Assembly: GCA_036796435.1 (NCBI GenBank)
Contig: DAIRCY010000002.1
Location: forward strand, 1 to 64,000
Direction: 5' to 3'
DNA length: 64,000 nt
Source of the DNA: JAJYVT01 sp036796435
GTDB lineage: Bacteria > Actinomycetota > Acidimicrobiia > Acidimicrobiales > RAAP-2
Shown here: in pieces, positions 42,155 to 50,914 of the stretch
Position numbering within the stretch: position 1 is the first letter of the stretch
How the letters are laid out: each line of letters begins with the position of its first letter
Translations under genes and position numbers: made by a program
Notes under the pieces: generated by a model
What the model saw: the letters and a program-made list of their open reading frames with translations, nothing else
Database searches by the model: none
What the model was told of the DNA's origin: nothing

Positions 42155-43915
42155 TCAGGCGCCGCCATCGGCCTGCGTCGGCAGCACCAGCGTGAACGTG
42201 GAGCCCTCTCCTTCACGCGACTCCACTTCGACCCATCCGAGGTGGTTGGTCGCGACGTGGCGGACGATGGACAGTCCGAGGCCCGTGCCGCCGGTCTCGC
42301 GGCTCCGGCCGTGATCCACCCGGTAGAAGCGCTCGAAGATCCGGTCCAGATCCCGCGCGGGGATGCCAACGCCGTGGTCGACGACCGCGATCCGCACCAT
42401 CTCGCGCGGTCGCGCGGGAGGGCTCTCGCCGTTGGCCTGCGGCGCCTCTGCGACCGCGGCCGAGGCCGTCGGGGGCTCCGCTCCGCTCAGGTCGGTGTCG
42501 TCGCCGCCGAAACGCGGCGCGATCGTGTCGCCGAAGCGCGCGCCGTGCGGGCGCGTGCCAGCGGGTGGGGTGTGATCCGGGAACTCCTCGCGGCCGTTCT
42601 CGGGCTGTACCCCACCGGTGTCCCCCGTTCGGTCGCCCCCGCCGGTGAAGTGCTCGCCGTTCGGGTCGCCCGGGGCGTTCGGGCCGCCCGGGGTGCCCGG
42701 GGTGAACGAGGACGACTGGTAGCCCGGGGCGGCGAGGCCCGGGGCGGCGATCACCGCGCTCGCCACGGCGCCGCTCGACGTTGAGCTCGGTGTCGGTCGT
42801 GTCGGGCCGCCTCCGGTGCTCCAGGACCCGCTGGGCGGCTCGAGGGAGGCGTCAGCGACGTGCGCCGAGACCGCCACGACGCTCCCGCCGTAGGAGAACG
42901 TCACCGCGTTCTCGATCAGCGCGTGCATCGCGGACACCAGTTGACGCCGGTCGCCGAGCACGACGACGGGCCGCTCGGGTTCATCGAGGGTGATCGTGAC
43001 CCCGCGTTGGTCCGCCGACGCTCGCACCCGCTCGACCGCCTCGGCCATGACCAGGCTCACCAGCACCGGTTCGCGCGGTGGTGCCTGCTCCGACTCGATA
43101 CGGCTCAGGTCGAGGAGGTCGTCGATGATCCGGCTCACCCGGAAGGCCTCGGTGTGGATGCGGCTCGCCAGGCGGCGCGCCACCTCGACGTCCGGCTCGG
43201 CCACGAGCGTCTCTGCGAGAAGACCGAGCGCGCCCATCGGCGTCTTCAGTTCGTGGCTGACGTTCGCCACGAAGTCGCGCCGGATCTCTTCGAGACGCCG
43301 GCGCTCGGAGACGTCTTCGATGATCGCGATCACACCGAGCGCGCGTCGGCCGTCGTCGATGAGCCGCGCCCGTACGGTGAGCGTGCGTCGCGGCGGTCCG
43401 TAGAGGTCGAGGGTGCGCTCGGCGTCGCCCGAGTCCCACGCATCCTCGAGGAGCTCGGTGACGGCTTGCGCCGCGAGCGCGTCGCCGTGGCGGCTCGTCA
43501 TGAGGGCGTTCGCCCGCGCGTTGCGGTAGACGACCGTCCCGTTCTCGTCGCACAGGACCACGCCTTGGGGAAAGGTGTCGAGCGACCGGCGCAGTCGTAT
43601 CGCTTCTGCGCTCGAGTCCGCCACCGCCTCCGTCGCCGCGCCCGTGACCTGTTCGAGGTAGGAGAGAGCGGTCTCGAGGCTGGCGTTCTCGTCGGGCGCT
43701 TCGAGGCCCAGGCGCGAACCCAGCGCGGTCAGCCGCTGCGAGATCGCCCGGCGGCCACATCGGCGGCCAATGAGGACCGCGAGGAAGACAGCGACGAGGA
43801 GGATCCCCGCGCCGATGCCGTACACCTCCGGCGCGGGAAGGCCCTGGGAGACGCCGGTCAGCACACCTCTCAGCATGGCAGGGGCATCCCAGTCGGCGGG
43901 GGAATGCGGCGCCAT
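42155..43915 (-). CDS. Sensor histidine kinase (SenX3-like), 586 aa
   Basis: An N-terminal membrane helix at about residues 33-52 (GAGILLVAVFLAVLIGRR), a PAS-like domain (GVVLCDENGTVVYRNARANA), then the phosphoacceptor in FVANVSHELKTPMGALG near residue 220. The catalytic ATPase domain is split: the N box is followed by about 148 low-complexity Pro/Gly/Ser/Asp residues (about 356-503) before the G1 box VVDHGVGIP and G2 box GGTGLGLSIV. Ordinary SenX3 proteins are about 400 aa and lack this. ATG 43915 or 43876 may be used. It precedes its response regulator gene by 58 bases. Confidence 0.9.
   Translation of the reverse strand: MAPHSPADWDAPAMLRGVLTGVSQGLPAPEVYGIGAGILLVAVFLAVLIGRRCGRRAISQRLTALGSRLGLEAPDENASLETALSYLEQVTGAATEAVADSSAEAIRLRRSLDTFPQGVVLCDENGTVVYRNARANALMTSRHGDALAAQAVTELLEDAWDSGDAERTLDLYGPPRRTLTVRARLIDDGRRALGVIAIIEDVSERRRLEEIRRDFVANVSHELKTPMGALGLLAETLVAEPDVEVARRLASRIHTEAFRVSRIIDDLLDLSRIESEQAPPREPVLVSLVMAEAVERVRASADQRGVTITLDEPERPVVVLGDRRQLVSAMHALIENAVTFSYGGSVVAVSAHVADASLEPPSGSWSTGGGPTRPTPSSTSSGAVASAVIAAPGLAAPGYQSSSFTPGTPGGPNAPGDPNGEHFTGGGDRTGDTGGVQPENGREEFPDHTPPAGTRPHGARFGDTIAPRFGGDDTDLSGAEPPTASAAVAEAPQANGESPPARPREMVRIAVVDHGVGIPARDLDRIFERFYRVDHGRSRETGGTGLGLSIVRHVATNHLGWVEVESREGEGSTFTLVLPTQADGGA
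42405..42850 (-). repeat. Low-complexity insert in the kinase ATPase domain
   Basis: Coding sequence for a Gly/Pro/Thr/Ser-rich region (for example SSSFTPGTPGGPNAPGDPNG) between the ATP-lid boxes of the kinase. It stays in frame, so the gene is not broken. It is not a simple tandem repeat. Confidence 0.8.
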
Positions 43916-44015
43916 GACGAGCGCGGATGAAAAGCTATGAAAAGGCTTGAGATTGGTCGAGGTGCTGCGATAGCTTGCCCTGAGCCGGCGGGAAGGGCCG
44001 ACTGGAAGGAGCGCC

Positions 44016-44423
44016 ATGGCAGGCATCGGAGGAGCGGAGGTCGTCGCACGGATCGTGCCCGTCCCCGGACGAGCGGAGGCGCTGCTCCAAGCCGGGCGCC
44101 GCGCGCTGCTGCTGAGCGCGCTTACAGCGCCCACGCCCGGGAACTTCAAGCCGACAGCCGGCGCCCTGCCGGGCGGCGCGGCGCTGCTGCGGCTGATCGA
44201 CGGCCTCGGGGGTTGGGCGCTCCTGCTCGCGCTCGCCGGCCTCGTGATCGGCGCCGCACTGTGGGCGCTCGGCTCGCACTCCCAGAACTACCAGCAGTCC
44301 TACGTCGGCAGGCGGGCGGTGCTCGTCTCGGGCGTAGCCGCGCTCCTCATCGGCGCCGCCCCCACCCTCATCAACTTCTTCTTCAACACCGGCCACGGCA
44401 TCGTCAACCCGCTTCCTCAGTGA
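44016..44423 (+). CDS. DUF6112-type, VirB2-like small membrane protein, 135 aa
   Basis: ATG 44016 starts a protein with two hydrophobic helices at about residues 67-88 (WALLLALAGLVIGAALWAL) and 103-122 (AVLVSGVAALLIGAAPTLIN), the pattern of the VirB2/TrbC-like pilin subunit found in actinobacterial conjugation clusters (DUF6112). Residues 1-60 carry no clear signal peptide. It precedes the VirB6-like gene by only 6 bases. Assignment rests on size, topology and neighbours. Confidence 0.75.
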   Translation: MAGIGGAEVVARIVPVPGRAEALLQAGRRALLLSALTAPTPGNFKPTAGALPGGAALLRLIDGLGGWALLLALAGLVIGAALWALGSHSQNYQQSYVGRRAVLVSGVAALLIGAAPTLINFFFNTGHGIVNPLPQ

Positions 44424-44429
44424 CGCGTC

Positions 44430-45950
44430 GTGGCCTGCCCGCTTCCTCTGAACCTCGTCTGCGGGGCCGTCGGTAGTGCATCCTCATCGCTTGCGGGCGG
44501 CGTGCTGTCCGCGATCGCGGGCTCGATCATCGAGGGCGCGTCCTGGCTGCTGAACGCGCTCGGTGGTGCCATCGCTTCCACGACGACGGTGAATCTGCGA
44601 GAAGCCTGGTTCCTCTCGCACTATCAGGTGATGCTCACGATCTCGTCGGTCGTCGCGGTACCGATGCTCGTCCTCGCGGCCGTGCAGGCGGTCCTGCATC
44701 AGAGCGCCGCCGTTCTCGTGCGCGCCGCGTTCGTCCAGCTTCCGCTGGCCGGAATCCTGACGACGGTGGCAGTCCAGGCCGTCCAACTCTCACTCGCCGC
44801 GACGGACGGCCTGTGCGCGATGGTCGCCGGCGCCACGGGTGGACAGCTGAACCGAACGTTCCACACGATCGGGAGCAATCTGTCCCACCAGCTCATGCCC
44901 CTCCCGACGTTCGTCATGACCGTCGGAGCTTTGCTGATCGTGACCGGTGCCTTCGCACTCTGGCTCGAGCTGCTGGTGCGATCGGCTGCCGTGTACGCGG
45001 CGGTGCTGTTTCTCCCGCTTGCTATCGCGAGCCTCCTGTGGCCCGCGATCTCGCACTGGTGCCGCCGTCTCGTCGAGACTTTGGCGGCGATCGTGCTGTC
45101 CAAGTTCGTGGTGGTGGCGGTCCTGTCGCTCGCGGTCGGCGCGATCAGCTCGGGCCACGGCTTTTCGACGGTGCTCGCCGGCGGGGCACTTCTCCTCTTG
45201 GCGGCGTACACGCCCTTCACGCTCCTGCGCCTCGTGCCGCTCGTCGAAGTGGGCGCCGCGATGCAGCTCGAGGGCGCGCGCCAGCGTGTCCGGACGGAAG
45301 CAGGTCGGGTGCCCGACAGCGTCGCCGGGTTCGCGCTCCGGCAGGCCCGGGAGCACGGCGCGCACCGAGAGACAGTCGTCGCCCCGTCGACACCCGGCCT
45401 CCCCGGCACCGGGACCACAGTCGGCCCAGGGGTTCCGGGCGCGGACTCCCCGTCCCGGACGGGAGGACCGGGCTTGGGCGGTGCGGGCTTGGGCGGTGCG
45501 GGCTTGGGTGGCGCGGGCATGGGCGGCGCGGGCATGGGCGGCGCGGGCATGGGCGGCCCACTCGGCGGTGCCGCGCCCGGAGGAGCGGCGGGCGGCTGGG
45601 AGCCGACGGCTTACGGTGCCGCGCCCGGGGCGCGGCTTCCGCTCGGCCCCCTCCCCCTTGATTGGGTGCCGCAGGGTGACCTCACCGTGCCCCCGGGGAC
45701 AGTCCCGGTGTGGCGGGGCTCGCCCGAGAGCGTGATCACCGCGCTCGAAGCCGCGAAGCAACCGCGACGCATCGAGCCCGACGGCTACGGGGACATCATC
45801 CCGGGCGTCGCATCGCCGTTGTGGGGCGGGACAGAGCCGTTCAGCCGGTTCGAGCCCGGGCCGAAGGACGATTGGGAAGGTTGGTACGGCGAGGCTTCCC
45901 TTGCCGGCGAGCAGTTCGCCGAAAACACAGAAGAACAGGGCCGGAATTGA
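44430..45950 (+). CDS. TrbL/VirB6-like conjugation membrane protein, 506 aa
   Basis: Six to seven hydrophobic segments occupy residues 10-270 (for example VMLTISSVVAVPMLVLAAVQ, VLFLPLAIASLLWPAISHWC, LAGGALLLLAAYTPFTLLRL), as in the inner-membrane VirB6/TrbL scaffold of type IV secretion systems. The C-terminal 200 residues are soluble, disordered and contain a Gly/Met repeat (45471-45560). GTG 44430 gives the start. The next gene starts inside its stop codon (TTGA). Confidence 0.8.
   Translation: MACPLPLNLVCGAVGSASSSLAGGVLSAIAGSIIEGASWLLNALGGAIASTTTVNLREAWFLSHYQVMLTISSVVAVPMLVLAAVQAVLHQSAAVLVRAAFVQLPLAGILTTVAVQAVQLSLAATDGLCAMVAGATGGQLNRTFHTIGSNLSHQLMPLPTFVMTVGALLIVTGAFALWLELLVRSAAVYAAVLFLPLAIASLLWPAISHWCRRLVETLAAIVLSKFVVVAVLSLAVGAISSGHGFSTVLAGGALLLLAAYTPFTLLRLVPLVEVGAAMQLEGARQRVRTEAGRVPDSVAGFALRQAREHGAHRETVVAPSTPGLPGTGTTVGPGVPGADSPSRTGGPGLGGAGLGGAGLGGAGMGGAGMGGAGMGGPLGGAAPGGAAGGWEPTAYGAAPGARLPLGPLPLDWVPQGDLTVPPGTVPVWRGSPESVITALEAAKQPRRIEPDGYGDIIPGVASPLWGGTEPFSRFEPGPKDDWEGWYGEASLAGEQFAENTEEQGRN
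45471..45560 (+). repeat. Six 15-base tandem repeats in the VirB6-like gene
   Basis: Six 15-base units, GGC(T/A)TGGGCGG(T/C)GCG-like, encode three GLGGA units, then GMGGA units ending GMGGP. They lie in the disordered C-terminal tail of the VirB6-like protein. The repeat is in frame and may vary in length. Confidence 0.9.
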
Positions 45951-47578
45951 AGCCGCCGGCATCGCGGGCGCGTTTCCGGTTCGGACCGCTCGAGCGGCGA
46001 GGCGTGATCGCCGGGTGGCGGGGCGGTCAGATCGCAGTCGTCGCCTTCGGCGCGGTGATGGCGGTCGCTGTCCTCCACCACCGGCCGACCTTGCCGACGG
46101 TCGTGCTGGCCGTGGTCCTCGTGGCGGCATGCGTCGCGCTCGTGTGGTGGCCGGTCGCGGGGCGCACGCCGGAACAGTGGCTGCCGACCGTCGTCCGTTG
46201 GGGCGCTTCGGGGCTCGTACGCGGCCGGAGGACGTCGGCCGGGGGGGTGGGCGGCGGTCACTGCATCGGGGCCGATGGCCTTCCCTGCCTCCTCGCCTCG
46301 CAAGGGGCAGCGGGCGCGCCCACAGTTGCGCCCGCGCAGCCGCCGACGCGCCCGGGCCGGAGCCGGCACAGGGGGAGCCGGGAGAGACCGAGTCGGGAGG
46401 TGCGCGGCAGCTTCCCCCGAGGTCCGTTCACCGGCCTGCACGTCGTCGGGTTCGCACCGCACGAGGACGACGCCACCCTCGGGATCGTCCACGACCACCG
46501 TGCGAGGACGTACACCGCAGTGCTCGAGCTCCTCGGCCACAGCTTCGCCCTCCTCTCGGGCGACGACAAAGACCGGCGCGTCGCGTCGTGGGCCTCGGTC
46601 CTGAGCTCGCTCGCGAGGGACCGGTCGACGGTGCACCGCGTGCAGTGGGTCGCCGTGACGATGCCGGACGACGGAGCGGCCGTCGACGACCACTTCCACT
46701 CGCGCCGCGTGCTGCCGGCAAGCTCGCCAGCATGTCGGTCCTATGCGACACTCCTGCGGGGGACGAGCAGGGAGACCTGCCGCCACGACGTCTACCTCGC
46801 GATCCAGCTGCGGGCGACGGGCGCCACGGCACGGGCGATGCGGCCGTTGGGCGGCGGCGAGCGGGCCGCTTGCTCGCTGCTCGCGCGCGAGGTGGCGTCG
46901 CTCCGGCGCCAGCTTGCGTCCGCGGACATTCCAGTCGAGCGCGTCCTCGACGAACGCGGGCTGGCGGCGTTGGCGCGTCGATCGCTCGACGGGGACAGGG
47001 GATGGGGCGAGCTGACCGGCGTTCGCGGTGGCGGTGGCGAGCGTCGATGCCCTCCTTGCGGGGTGGGGTGGCCGTGGCCGCTCTCGACTGCGGTGGAGTG
47101 GGACGCGCTGAGAGCCGATGGAAGTTGGCACGCCACGTATTGGATCTCCGAGTGGCCACGTGTCGACGTCGGACCCGAGTTCCTCGGGCCGCTCCTCGTG
47201 AGCTCGGTGCGCAGAACGGTGGCAGTGGTGATGGAACCTCTGCCGCCCGGAAGGGCGGCCCGGCAGGCGGAGCGTGCCCGCACCGCCGACATCGCCGACT
47301 CGGAACTACGGCGCAGGGGCGGATTCCTCGCGACGGCGCGACGAGCGCGGGAAGCAGAAGTGGCAGTGCGGCGCGAGGAAGAGCTGGCGGACGGTCATGC
47401 GTCCTTCCGGTTCTCGGGATACGTCTCAGTGAGCGCACCCTCTCGTGACGAGCTCGCGGCGGCCTGCGACTCGACCGAACAGGCAGCCTCGCAGTGCCAT
47501 CTCGAGGTCCGCCGGCTCTACGGTGAGCAGGAAGAGGCGCTGTCGTGGACCTTGCCACTCGCGCGGGGACTGTCGTGA
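45947..47578 (+). CDS. SCO6880-type conjugation protein, 543 aa
   Basis: Two N-terminal membrane helices at about residues 23-60 (GGQIAVVAFGAVMAVAVLHH, then VVLAVVLVAACVALVWWPVA) precede a large soluble region, the layout of SCO6880-like proteins in actinobacterial conjugation clusters, which combine a PrgI/VirB3-like anchor with a cytoplasmic part. The TTG 45947 overlaps the previous stop by 4 bases. No Walker motifs are present, so it should work with the VirB4-like ATPase at 56232. A GTGA at 47575-47578 suggests that the next gene was once directly coupled. Confidence 0.75.
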   Translation: MKPPASRARFRFGPLERRGVIAGWRGGQIAVVAFGAVMAVAVLHHRPTLPTVVLAVVLVAACVALVWWPVAGRTPEQWLPTVVRWGASGLVRGRRTSAGGVGGGHCIGADGLPCLLASQGAAGAPTVAPAQPPTRPGRSRHRGSRERPSREVRGSFPRGPFTGLHVVGFAPHEDDATLGIVHDHRARTYTAVLELLGHSFALLSGDDKDRRVASWASVLSSLARDRSTVHRVQWVAVTMPDDGAAVDDHFHSRRVLPASSPACRSYATLLRGTSRETCRHDVYLAIQLRATGATARAMRPLGGGERAACSLLAREVASLRRQLASADIPVERVLDERGLAALARRSLDGDRGWGELTGVRGGGGERRCPPCGVGWPWPLSTAVEWDALRADGSWHATYWISEWPRVDVGPEFLGPLLVSSVRRTVAVVMEPLPPGRAARQAERARTADIADSELRRRGGFLATARRAREAEVAVRREEELADGHASFRFSGYVSVSAPSRDELAAACDSTEQAASQCHLEVRRLYGEQEEALSWTLPLARGLS

Positions 47579-47637
47579 CGTCCGCGGCGCCTCACCTCGG
47601 GCCCTCGCCGGGGCTCGGCCCGGTGACGGGGGAGCGG

Positions 47638-48354
47638 TCAGCTGCCGGGGTCACCACCGTCGGCGCGCTCACCCCCGTCGGCGCGCTCACCCCCGTCGGC
47701 GCGCTCACCACCGTCGGCGCGCTCGTCAGCGCCGTGCGGGCCGGCGGAGCATGGGCGTGGCCGGCGGAGCATGGGCGTGACGAGCGGAGCGCCCGGCCCG
47801 AGCTTCAGCGCGTCGAGCGCGGCGAAGCCGAAGTGCTCGTAAAGGGGGACGTTCGTCTCCTTGCTCGCCTCGAGGAAGGCCTGCGTCTGCGCTTCGTCGC
47901 ACACCCGTAGACGCGCCCGGAGCAAGGCCGCACCGACACCCCGTCCTTGCTCGGCTGGTTGGACGCCGATGCACGCGAGGTACCAGTACCCCCCGCCGGG
48001 GTGCATGCGGGCTGCCGTGCTCACGAGTCGGCTCGCCGCCGTCAGCCGCGTTCTGAAGGCGCGGACGTATCCCGGCAGCGCGCGCAGCTGGCGCGACGGG
48101 GGAGGCGGCCAACCCCCGGGCGGGAACCAGACGGCTGCCCCGGCGATCTCGCCAGCGGCACCTACCACCTCCACCGTCGCAGTCCCCGACGCCTCCACCC
48201 GCAGGAGCGTGTCGAAGAACCTCCGCAGTCGTGCGGTCCGGGCCTCCTCGGCTGGCATGAGCCACTCGAACTGGGGATCGTCGAAGAAGGCAACGGTGAG
48301 CGTCTCCACGATGGAGGGAAAGTCCGTTTCCACAGCGCCGCGCACCGGGCGCAT
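47638..48354 (-). CDS. GNAT-family acetyltransferase, 238 aa
   Basis: The acetyl-CoA-binding motif A is IGVQPAEQGRGVGAALLRAR and motif B follows as ASKETNVPLYEHFGF, typical of GNAT enzymes; the N-terminal part has IVETLTVAFFDDPQFEWLMP. ATG 48354 is preferred; the frame runs upstream as Pro/Arg-rich sequence. The last 40 residues are a tandem GERADG-like repeat generated by the 18-base repeats at 47653-47724 and may have been added by rearrangement. Acetyl acceptor unknown. Confidence 0.85.
   Translation of the reverse strand: MRPVRGAVETDFPSIVETLTVAFFDDPQFEWLMPAEEARTARLRRFFDTLLRVEASGTATVEVVGAAGEIAGAAVWFPPGGWPPPPSRQLRALPGYVRAFRTRLTAASRLVSTAARMHPGGGYWYLACIGVQPAEQGRGVGAALLRARLRVCDEAQTQAFLEASKETNVPLYEHFGFAALDALKLGPGAPLVTPMLRRPRPCSAGPHGADERADGGERADGGERADGGERADGGDPGS
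47653..47724. repeat. Four 18-base tandem repeats at the gene junction
   Basis: Four 18-base units, ACC(A/C)CCGTCGGCGCGCTC, directly follow the end of the SCO6880-like gene and encode the GNAT C-terminus on the opposite strand. A second tandem duplication (20 bases, GCCGGCGGAGCATGGGCGTG) lies at 47740-47779. The area marks the join between conjugation genes and unrelated genes. Confidence 0.9.
47740..47779. repeat. 20-base tandem duplication
   Basis: Two perfect back-to-back copies of GCCGGCGGAGCATGGGCGTG within the 3' part of the GNAT gene. Confidence 0.9.
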
Positions 48355-48492
48355 CGAGGGAGATGCCGGGCCCGCCACGCCCTGCAGCGTACGCCTCCCC
48401 GGTTGCCGGACCCGGCCGTGGCAGCTCGCCAACTGGGCCAACACGCCCCAACTGGGCGGGCACGGGTCAGTGCTCGACCTCACCCCGCTGCG

Positions 48493-49404
48493 TTACCTCG
48501 AGCCTCTGGGTGGCGCGGCGCGCCTCACCTCACGTTCTGCTGCGTCCCGTTCGCCGCGGGCGCGCCGCAGCTCTCGATCGGCGGCGCGCACCGCCTCGCG
48601 CCGCCGCCCGACCTCCGCCTCGGCAGCGGCGAGCGCAGTCCGGACCTCGTCTGCCTCCCGCTGCGCGGCGGCGAGGGCGCGATCCGCGCGCGTCAGAGCT
48701 CGGCGGGCGTCGTCGGCTTCCCGTTGTGCCCGCCTGCGCGCCACCGCCGAGGCGGCCGACGATCCCTCGGCCGGCGATCCCTTGCCCCCCGGCCCCTTCG
48801 CTGACAGCCCCTCCTCCACCGACCTCCTCCGGTCGCTGCTCGCCTGGCGCCGGCGGCCGGTCGGGGCGCTTCCAATCGGCTCCCCCGACGACTCTTCCGA
48901 CACCGCTCCCGGAGAGGGGAAGCCGAGGCCGGAGTACGACAGGGCGCCGGTGAGCCTTCCCCGGCGAAGCTCCTCTGCTGCCCGAGGCTCCAAGAGCGCA
49001 GCTTCGAGCGTCGCGTCGAGCTCACGCAGCGTGGATGTGCCGACGCCGTCCGCCCCCTCGGCCGCCGCCAGCTCACGAGCCGTGCTGCTCAGCTCGCCGA
49101 TCAGGTCGCGGCGCGCTCGGGTGAGCCGTCGGAGAGCGTCGGCGTCGAAGGCGGCCTGCGCCCGTCTCAGCGCGTCCCCGAGCTCGAGCAGACGACCGAC
49201 CTTTCGCGGGCGCTCGCGCACGAGGGCGTTTGCGAGCCATGCGGCGGTCGTCGGCTTGCGCAGAGCCCGAAGGGCGTCAGCGAGCTGGGAGTCCCCGGCC
49301 GCCCGTGCCGCCTTCGCTCGTGCGTCCCTCGCCGCGATGAACTCAGCGGGAGGGCGTGCGTAGAGCTCGTCAGCGAGCTGGTCGAACTCCGCATCTCTCC
49401 CCAC
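48493..49404 (-). CDS. Coiled-coil protein of unknown function, 303 aa
   Basis: Residues 1-130 form a well-organised helical region (FDQLADELYARPPAEFIAAR, then LRALRKPTTAAWLANALVRE) seen in many actinobacterial hypothetical proteins. The last 90 residues are a long Arg/Ala/Glu-rich coiled coil (ADDARRALTRADRALAAAQR). A low-complexity stretch separates the two. No enzyme motif, signal or membrane segment is visible. Function unknown. Confidence 0.75.
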   Translation of the reverse strand: MGRDAEFDQLADELYARPPAEFIAARDARAKAARAAGDSQLADALRALRKPTTAAWLANALVRERPRKVGRLLELGDALRRAQAAFDADALRRLTRARRDLIGELSSTARELAAAEGADGVGTSTLRELDATLEAALLEPRAAEELRRGRLTGALSYSGLGFPSPGAVSEESSGEPIGSAPTGRRRQASSDRRRSVEEGLSAKGPGGKGSPAEGSSAASAVARRRAQREADDARRALTRADRALAAAQREADEVRTALAAAEAEVGRRREAVRAADRELRRARGERDAAEREVRRAAPPRGSR

Positions 49405-49531
49405 CTGCCGAGACTATGGCGCGGTTCAGATGTCGTCGCCGGGCCGAAGCTGTCGCCGCAGAGGCAGGGGGGTAGCTGTCCCGCGGCGGCTGCTTGGCCC
49501 GAGGCGTTGCGCAGGTGTTGAGCCGCCCGTC

Positions 49532-50011
49532 CTACGCGGTCCGGTCCGCGGCTGCCCTCATCGTCTCGAGGTCGAGCTTCTTCATCGTGAGCATCGCTTC
49601 GGTGGCGCGTCGCGCCCGGGCGGGATCCGGGTCCGCGAGGAGGGTGAAGAGTCCCGACGGCACGATCTGCCATCGCAGTCCGTACCGGTCCTTCAGCCAG
49701 CCACAGGCGATCTCCTCGCCGCCGTCGGTAAGCGCGTCCCAGTAGTAGTCCACCTCGTCTTCGCTCTCGCAGTCGACGACGAACGAGATCGACTCGTCGA
49801 ACCCGTAGTGGGCTGGACCGCCGTTGAGCGCGACGAACTCCTCGCCGGCGAGCTCGAAGCGGACCGTCATCACCGAACCCGCGGGGCCTGGGCCTCCTTC
49901 GCCGTATCGGGTCACGCCGACGATGCGCGAGCCGGGGAAGACGGAGACGTAGAAGTTCGAGGCGTCCTCCGCCTGGTCGTCGAACCACAGGAACGGCGTG
50001 ATCTTGGGCAT
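49532..50011 (-). CDS. VOC-family protein (PhnB-like), 159 aa
   Basis: A glyoxalase/bleomycin-type fold of the PhnB/3-demethylubiquinone methyltransferase-like subgroup: MPKITPFLWFDDQAEDASNF, then SVFPGSRIVGVTRYGEGGPG, and the C-terminal GWLKDRYGLRWQIVP, a standard motif of this subgroup. The family has many members without known enzymatic activity. It is a single-gene unit, near but not coupled to the upstream gene. Confidence 0.9.
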   Translation of the reverse strand: MPKITPFLWFDDQAEDASNFYVSVFPGSRIVGVTRYGEGGPGPAGSVMTVRFELAGEEFVALNGGPAHYGFDESISFVVDCESEDEVDYYWDALTDGGEEIACGWLKDRYGLRWQIVPSGLFTLLADPDPARARRATEAMLTMKKLDLETMRAAADRTA

Positions 50012-50015
50012 CGAG

Positions 50016-50858
50016 TCAGCCTCCGCCGGACTCCGAGACTGCGAGGGGGACCTCCGTGCTGAACCCGTTCGGCCACGACACGAGGGCGAAGAGCTGCCAC
50101 AACTTCACGAACGCGTCAGACGTCACCGGCAGCGCGCTCTTCAGGTGAACCGGTCGCCCCTGCACGACCGGGATCGAGATGTTCGCAAACCCGAGATGTT
50201 CGTACACGTGGAGGGGTCCCGCGATGTCTGCGACCCGGTGGACCTCGAGCTTGGCGTCTGCCTCGGAGAATTCGTCGACGGTCCACTTCGCGAGCGAGTC
50301 GGAGAAACGCTGGACGTCCTCGACCAGATCGAGGTTCGCGTGCTCGACGCGGCTTGCTTTGTAGACCCAGCGCGCGATCGCCAGGGGTGGCAGGAGCATG
50401 TGCAACCCGAACACCGGCACCGTCGACATCGGAGCGTCGTCCGCTGGCCGGATCGCGACCGCATCGTGGAAAAGGTAGAGGAGTGAGGGGGCTTCACGCG
50501 GCCCGTGCAGCCCGCCGGCGTGGATCGTGAGGTGCATGCCGAGCACATGGCCGACGAGTGCCCGCGATCCGTGGAGCGGGGTGGGGACGATCTCGAGCGC
50601 TATCGCTTCTGCGGCATGACCCAGCTCGCCCCCCAATCGTGCACCGGCAGCCGCACCGGCAGCCGCCTCGCGCCGAAGACCGTCGAGGACGTGGCGCTGC
50701 GTTCGCAGCGCACCAGCGTCTTCGGCCGGCCCCACCCCCTGGTCAGGAAGGACCTCTGTGGCAGGGTCGACGCCGGAGGGAGCGTCCTCTTTGGCGACCG
50801 GGTTCCTCCGGCCAGAGGGCGGAGCCGCTGGGCGTGTGCCGGACGTCTCCTCGGTCAC
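50016..50858 (-). CDS. Unrecognised protein, 280 aa
   Basis: GTG 50858 starts the open frame. The first 90 residues are Pro/Ala-rich; the well-formed part starts near GHVLGMHLTIHAGGLHGPRE and continues to the end, with DAPMSTVPVFGLHMLLPPLA and AKLEVHRVADIAGPLHVYEH. There are many His, but no family I recognise. It ends 4 bases before the VOC gene start. The start is uncertain and could lie much further in. Confidence 0.6.
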   Translation of the reverse strand: MTEETSGTRPAAPPSGRRNPVAKEDAPSGVDPATEVLPDQGVGPAEDAGALRTQRHVLDGLRREAAAGAAAGARLGGELGHAAEAIALEIVPTPLHGSRALVGHVLGMHLTIHAGGLHGPREAPSLLYLFHDAVAIRPADDAPMSTVPVFGLHMLLPPLAIARWVYKASRVEHANLDLVEDVQRFSDSLAKWTVDEFSEADAKLEVHRVADIAGPLHVYEHLGFANISIPVVQGRPVHLKSALPVTSDAFVKLWQLFALVSWPNGFSTEVPLAVSESGGG

Positions 50859-50914
50859 GGTCCTCCTTCCGCACAGACGCACCGTCGGCGTCAGCCTGCC
50901 ACGTCCGGAGCGCG

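Noticed and set aside
47653..47724. 18-base repeats considered as CRISPR or att repeats
   Set aside because: They are adjacent without spacers and in frame on the minus strand; tandem slippage is simpler.
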